From the NCBI GenBank assembly GCA_900319835.1, contig ONPY01000082.1, positions 1-10,688 on the forward strand: 10,688 nucleotides of DNA, written 5' to 3'. Positions 7,608-10,688 of this stretch are shown piece after piece. Origin of the DNA: an uncultured Eubacteriales bacterium. GTDB taxonomy: Bacteria > Bacillota_A > Clostridia > Oscillospirales > Oscillospiraceae. The number at the start of each line of letters is the position of its first letter. Within the stretch, counting starts at the first letter, position 1. The position numbers and the translations under genes were made by a program. Under the pieces are notes generated by a model that was not told the DNA's origin, ran no database searches, and saw only the letters and a program-made list of their open reading frames with translations.

Positions 7608-7640
7608 GCCCGCCGGATCAAAACCGGCGGGCGCTTTGTT
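7608..7640 (+). terminator. intrinsic terminator after the aminopeptidase gene
   Basis: A nine-pair all-G/C stem, GCCCGCCGG (7608-7616) with CCGGCGGGC (7624-7632), encloses a 7-base loop and is followed by the T-rich run GCTTTGTTT. It lies 34 bases after the stop codon and closes the prfA operon. Confidence 0.85.
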
Positions 7641-7670
7641 TATTCTTCCTGCCGATTGCCCATGATAGAC

Positions 7671-7676
7671 AGGAGG
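7671..7676 (+). promoter_or_regulatory. ribosome binding site that decides the tepA start
   Basis: AGGAGG ends at 7676. The ATG at 7679 is only 2 bases away, too close for normal initiation, and a GTG at 7676 overlaps the site. The TTG at 7685 is 8 bases away, which is ideal spacing. This favours TTG 7685 as the true start. Confidence 0.6.
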
Positions 7677-7684
7677 TGATGGAT

Positions 7685-8326
7685 TTGGAAGAACAACAGG
7701 GGAGCGGCGTCCAGCAGGGGAGGATACACTGCCTGAGCATCATCGGCCAGATCGAGGGACACCAGCTTCTGCCGGAGGATGTAAAGAGCACCAAGTACGA
7801 GCATGTGCTGCCGATGATTGCCGCAGTGGAGGAATCGCCGGAGATCGATGCACTGCTGGTCCTGCTCAACACCATGGGCGGTGATGTGGAGGCGGGCCTT
7901 GCCATCGCGGAGATGATCGCCGGAATGAAAAAACCTACGGTCTCGCTGGTCCTCGGCGGCGGGCACTCCATCGGCGTTCCGCTGGCGGTGGCGGCGGAAA
8001 AAAGTCTGATTGCACCCTCCGCAGCTATGACGATCCACCCGGTACGGATCAACGGCGTGGTGATCGGCTCTCCGCAGACCTACGACTATCTCCGCGCCAT
8101 GCAGACGCGCGTTTCCGAGTTTGTCACGGCCCATTCCCATATCAGCAGACAGGACTATGACCGACTGCTCAATAACACGTCACAGCTTGCGAACGACGTG
8201 GGCTCGATCCTGAACGGGGGAGAGGCTGTCAAAGCCGGGCTGATTGACGCGATCGGCACATTGTCGGATGCGCTTGCATACCTCCACGGACGAATCGAGA
8301 CGGGAAGTGTCCGGAAAGAAGCATAG
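7685..8326 (+). CDS. tepA: ClpP-family serine peptidase, TepA (YmfB) type
   Basis: This is a homologue of B. subtilis TepA, a ClpP-fold cytosolic serine peptidase first linked to protein translocation; its physiological substrates are poorly known. With the TTG start the product is 213 residues. The family core is unmistakable: LLNTMGGDVEAGLAIAEMIA (60-79), nucleophile S95 in LGGGHSIGVPLAV, and catalytic H118 in MTIHPVRINGVVIG, followed by the handle region and EAVKAGLIDAIG near the end. ATG 7679 would add two residues. It follows the aminopeptidase terminator by about 45 bases; I find no convincing promoter in that gap, although a weak TTGTTT (7636-7641) is present. The neighbourhood, upstream of uppP and ftsK, resembles the tepA-spoIIIE neighbourhood of Bacillus. 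The TAG stop lies inside the first copy of a 22-bp tandem duplication. Confidence 0.92.
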   Translation: MEEQQGSGVQQGRIHCLSIIGQIEGHQLLPEDVKSTKYEHVLPMIAAVEESPEIDALLVLLNTMGGDVEAGLAIAEMIAGMKKPTVSLVLGGGHSIGVPLAVAAEKSLIAPSAAMTIHPVRINGVVIGSPQTYDYLRAMQTRVSEFVTAHSHISRQDYDRLLNNTSQLANDVGSILNGGEAVKAGLIDAIGTLSDALAYLHGRIETGSVRKEA

Positions 8327-8366
8327 ATGCGTACGAGAAGTGCAATAGATGCGTACGAGAAGTGCA
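8323..8366 (+). repeat. exact 22-bp tandem duplication at the tepA stop codon
   Basis: Two identical, directly adjacent 22-bp units occupy 8323-8344 and 8345-8366. Each begins ATAGATGCGTACG and ends AGAAGTGCA. The first contains the tepA TAG stop (8324-8326); the last three bases of the second form part of the following terminator stem. The flanking bases differ, so the unit is exactly 22 bp. It looks like a recent slippage or duplication product. Confidence 0.95.
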
Positions 8367-8393
8367 GCCAAGGCTTGTTTTTGGCTGCTTTTT
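8364..8393 (+). terminator. intrinsic terminator after tepA
   Basis: The stem GCAGCCAA (8364-8371) pairs with TTGGCTGC (8381-8388) around a 9-base loop, followed by five T and then CTGTT. It overlaps the end of the 22-bp duplication on its left side and the uppP promoter on its right side. Confidence 0.85.
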
Positions 8394-8403
8394 CTGTTAT
8401 AAT
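8375..8403 (+). promoter_or_regulatory. probable sigma-A promoter for uppP-ftsK, nested in the tepA terminator
   Basis: A perfect TATAAT -10 (8398-8403) is preceded by TG one base upstream (8395-8396), giving an extended -10. At 17-bp spacing the -35 position is TTGTTT (8375-8380), a weak match that falls in the terminator loop. The transcription start would be near 8410, about 25 bases before the uppP start codon. Confidence 0.65.
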
Positions 8404-8435
8404 AACATTTATGATTTTAATGGGGGTCCATGGCA

Positions 8436-9269
8436 ATGACCATTTGGAATGCCGTGTTGCTTGGCCTGGTGCAGGGGATTGCGGAGATTCTCCCAATTTC
8501 CGGTTCAGGACATCTGACGCTGGTGAACAACCTGTTTAAGCTCTCTGATGTGTCGGATGGACACATGCTTTTTGTCGCGCTTCTGCGGCTGGCCACGGTG
8601 ATCTCCATCGCCGTCGTCTATTGGCCGGAGCTGCGCGCCATGTGGATTGAGCTGCTGTCCCTTGCAAACCTCGGCCCCTATGCCGGGCAGAGGGCGGAGC
8701 GCTACACCGGCGCGCGCGTATTCTTCATGCTGCTGATGGCGACGCTGCCGATGCTGCTGATTCTCCCGGTCAACGATCGGCTTCAAAAGCTCGGTGAGCA
8801 CAATGTATTGATTGGCGTGATGCTGTTGCTCTCGGGCGCGATGCTCTATGTGGCGGACAAGATGACGCCGCGCAAAAAGAACGCCGGCTCCATGACGGTG
8901 CTGGACGCGCTCATCATCGGCCTGTGCCAGTGCGTCGCCGCGATCCCGGGGCTGAGCCGCTCCGGCGCGACCATTACCGCCGGTATCGCAACGGGCTTGA
9001 GACGGGATTTCGCCGTGCATTTTTCGCTGCTGCTCAGCCTGTTTTCCCTCTTCGGGGCAAGCTTGCTCGCCTTCGGTGAGGCGTTCTCCCAGGGGGTAGA
9101 CTGGAGCTTTGTCCCGGCCTATCTGGTTGGCATGGCCGTGGCGCTGGTCACCGGCATTGCCGCCATCCATATGCTGCGACAGGTTGCCTCACGCGGAAAG
9201 TTCGGCGGCTTTGCCTACTACTGCTGGGTCGTGGGCGTACTTACCATTATTCTGTATCTGATCTTCTGA
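8436..9269 (+). CDS. uppP: undecaprenyl-diphosphatase (UppP/BacA)
   Basis: This integral membrane enzyme dephosphorylates undecaprenyl pyrophosphate, recycling the lipid carrier for peptidoglycan and other wall polymers; the family is linked to bacitracin resistance. In 277 residues it shows the two catalytic regions: Q13/E17 with LVQGIAEILPISGSGHL (11-27), and PGLSRSGAT (171-179) with R175. Hydrophobic helices occupy most of the remainder. Start choice: ATG 8436 gives the family-typical opening MTIWNAVLLG and lies 9 bases after the GGGGG site (8422-8426); ATG 8430 is only 3 bases from it and would add two residues. A small departure from the family is VALLRLATV (47-55), where many homologues have a histidine in place of R51. 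It is followed after 27 bases by ftsK, probably in the same transcript. Confidence 0.95.
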   Translation: MTIWNAVLLGLVQGIAEILPISGSGHLTLVNNLFKLSDVSDGHMLFVALLRLATVISIAVVYWPELRAMWIELLSLANLGPYAGQRAERYTGARVFFMLLMATLPMLLILPVNDRLQKLGEHNVLIGVMLLLSGAMLYVADKMTPRKKNAGSMTVLDALIIGLCQCVAAIPGLSRSGATITAGIATGLRRDFAVHFSLLLSLFSLFGASLLAFGEAFSQGVDWSFVPAYLVGMAVALVTGIAAIHMLRQVASRGKFGGFAYYCWVVGVLTIILYLIF

Positions 9270-9296
9270 TCCTCATTGGGAAAGGACATCGTTTCA

Positions 9297-10688
9297 ATGG
9301 CACAAAGCAAAAAATCAAGCACAAAAAAACCCGTTGCAAAGTCAAGCTCGAAATCCAGCGCGCCCAAGAAAAAGAGCACGCCGAAGCCCCAGGAGATCAA
9401 TCCACCTGAGCCGGTCATCCCGATCCGGCGGGAGCTGGGGGCGGTTCTGTTTTTGTTCCTCGCTCTCTTTACCGGAATCAGCTATTTCAGGGATGAGGGC
9501 GCCTTTGTCCAGTTCTTCTCGCACCTGATCAAGGGTCTGGTTGGCTGGGGCTACTGGGTTGCGGTACCGGCTTTTCTGGTGGCCTCCTTCATCCTCTTTT
9601 TCCACCAAGGAAGACCCGTGGCGCTGCGGGTATTCTGCACCCTGCTGATCCCGATTCTGGTGGCTGCGTTGATCAGCCTGCTGGTCAACGAGTACGATGT
9701 GGGTTCGGCCAACATCAAGCGTCTGGCGGATATGCTCTTTGACCACGGGCAGGAACTCAATTCTGCCGGTGTCCTCGGTGGACTGCTGGCTATTGGGCTG
9801 GAGATGGCCTTCAGCATCTACGGGGCCTTCCCTGTGCTGATCGTCCTGCTGGTATTCTGCTGTATCTGTACCTTCAACGGCAGCTTCCGGAAGGCTGCCG
9901 ACAAGGTCAAAATCCAGGTGCAGGCCCAGTATGACCCCTCTCTGTATGAAAACAGCCTCAGCCCCGTGCTGCCGAATCTGGGCGGTGCCAAAACGCCGCG
10001 GAGGATCGAGCGGATGGAGCGCGGCAGCTACAGCCCGGACATCCCGCTCGGGGAGGAATCGGATGACGCGCTGAGTCTGATGCAGTCCATCAGCGATACC
10101 TCTGTGCTGACGCAGCCGGAGACCAAGCCACGCCGCAAAACCAAAGTCAGTGTTTTCAAGGAGACCGCAACAGAGGGCGTCATGCCGATGAGTGCCGAGG
10201 ATGCGGCGCTGATTGCGGGCATCGACCTTCAGGCCTTTGACGAGGCCAAGGCGGCCAAAAAGGAAAAGACCACGGTTCGCCCCACGGCAAAGATCAACAA
10301 GAGCTCTGTCGCGGTGGCGGAAATCTCCGATCCCCCCAAAATCCAGAAGCTCAGCCGGGATGAGCTCAACGCCGAGGCCCAGGCGGTGGCAGAGGCCATC
10401 AATGCGACCGAGGAGAAGCCGGACTATGTCTTCCCGCCGCTCTCCCTGCTGCACAGCGGCAGCACCGGCGCAGGCGACGCCAGGGAAGAGATCCTCCTGA
10501 ACAAGGAACGGCTGGAGGGCGCCATCCGCAGCTTCGGTATCGGTGCCAAGATCGTCGGCGTCACCCGAGGCCCCACGGTCACCCGCTACGACATTGAGCT
10601 TGAGCAGGGCGTGAAGCTCTCCCGCGTGACGAATCTGGCGGGCGATCTGGCCCTTGCTCTCGGTGTGGTCAACGTCCGTATCGCGCCC
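9297..10688 (+). CDS. ftsK: FtsK/SpoIIIE-type DNA translocase, N-terminal part (runs off the right edge)
   Basis: FtsK/SpoIIIE proteins are septum-anchored hexameric motors that pump chromosomal DNA through the closing septum in division or sporulation. The visible 464 residues are open to the window end. Residues 1-45 are a lysine/serine-rich cytoplasmic tail; about four membrane segments follow (near 47-64, 75-102, 107-130 and 157-192). A charged linker of ~185 residues comes next. The alpha domain begins near 377 (YVFPPLSLL) and contains RLEGAIRSFGIGAKIV, GVTRGPTVTRYDIEL and GDLALALGVVNVRIAP, all diagnostic. The Walker motifs and the gamma (DNA-reading) domain lie beyond the window. Start ATG 9297 has AAAGGA (9281-9286) 10 bases upstream. 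Whether it acts as vegetative FtsK or sporulation SpoIIIE cannot be decided from this part. Confidence 0.93.
   Translation, partial: MAQSKKSSTKKPVAKSSSKSSAPKKKSTPKPQEINPPEPVIPIRRELGAVLFLFLALFTGISYFRDEGAFVQFFSHLIKGLVGWGYWVAVPAFLVASFILFFHQGRPVALRVFCTLLIPILVAALISLLVNEYDVGSANIKRLADMLFDHGQELNSAGVLGGLLAIGLEMAFSIYGAFPVLIVLLVFCCICTFNGSFRKAADKVKIQVQAQYDPSLYENSLSPVLPNLGGAKTPRRIERMERGSYSPDIPLGEESDDALSLMQSISDTSVLTQPETKPRRKTKVSVFKETATEGVMPMSAEDAALIAGIDLQAFDEAKAAKKEKTTVRPTAKINKSSVAVAEISDPPKIQKLSRDELNAEAQAVAEAINATEEKPDYVFPPLSLLHSGSTGAGDAREEILLNKERLEGAIRSFGIGAKIVGVTRGPTVTRYDIELEQGVKLSRVTNLAGDLALALGVVNVRIAP

Noticed and set aside
7636..7666. Possible promoter for tepA (TTGTTT with CATGAT)
   Set aside because: The -10 match is poor, the spacing is 19 bp and the -35 overlaps the T-run of the preceding terminator. 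Not strong enough to annotate.
8327..8539. 70-codon + strand frame starting in the 22-bp duplication
   Set aside because: It runs through the terminator and into uppP in another frame, and has no ribosome binding site or known motif.
9342..10454. 370-codon - strand frame opposite ftsK
   Set aside because: Shadow frame; the + strand encodes diagnostic FtsK sequence throughout.

Overview
The window (about 57% G+C by eye) reads as chromosomal DNA of a Gram-positive, gut-type Clostridia, most likely an Oscillospiraceae-like Firmicute. The grounds are a TepA-type ClpP homologue near an ftsK/spoIIIE gene, strong AGGAGG-type ribosome binding sites, extended -10 promoters and compact stem-loop terminators. 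This placement is inferred from gene content; there is no rRNA to confirm it. Every gene that continues past about position 270 lies on the + strand.

Layout. Positions 1-~260 are a patchwork: on the - strand lie an open fragment of a membrane protein and, right before it, the last ~35 codons of an OmpR-type response regulator. At about 261-269 this abuts livH, which lacks its first few residues. Next comes a branched-chain amino acid (or related) ABC importer, livH-livM-livG-livF, with overlapping or nearly touching genes, closed by a terminator with a GAAA loop. A fresh extended -10 promoter precedes prfA (release factor 1), followed without a gap by one ORF that joins an Sua5/YwlC threonylcarbamoyl-AMP synthase to a dephospho-CoA kinase (CoaE), and then by an M18 aminopeptidase that overlaps it. 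A GC-rich terminator ends this unit. Then come tepA (ClpP-like), an exact 22-bp tandem duplication that starts at the tepA stop codon, a terminator with the uppP promoter nested in it, uppP (undecaprenyl pyrophosphate phosphatase), and the first 464 codons of an FtsK/SpoIIIE DNA translocase that runs off the right edge.

How the genes fit together: the liv cassette is an uptake system whose binding protein (livK) is not in the window, probably because of the break at the left end. The middle operon is housekeeping for translation (RF1, tRNA t6A), CoA synthesis and peptide turnover. The right block belongs to envelope and cell-cycle functions. I see no defence system, CRISPR array, insertion sequence, phage gene, tRNA or rRNA. 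The points most worth a second look are the Sua5-CoaE fusion, the chimeric left end, and the 22-bp duplication with its nested terminator and promoter. Nothing here convinces me that it is a wholly undescribed system.
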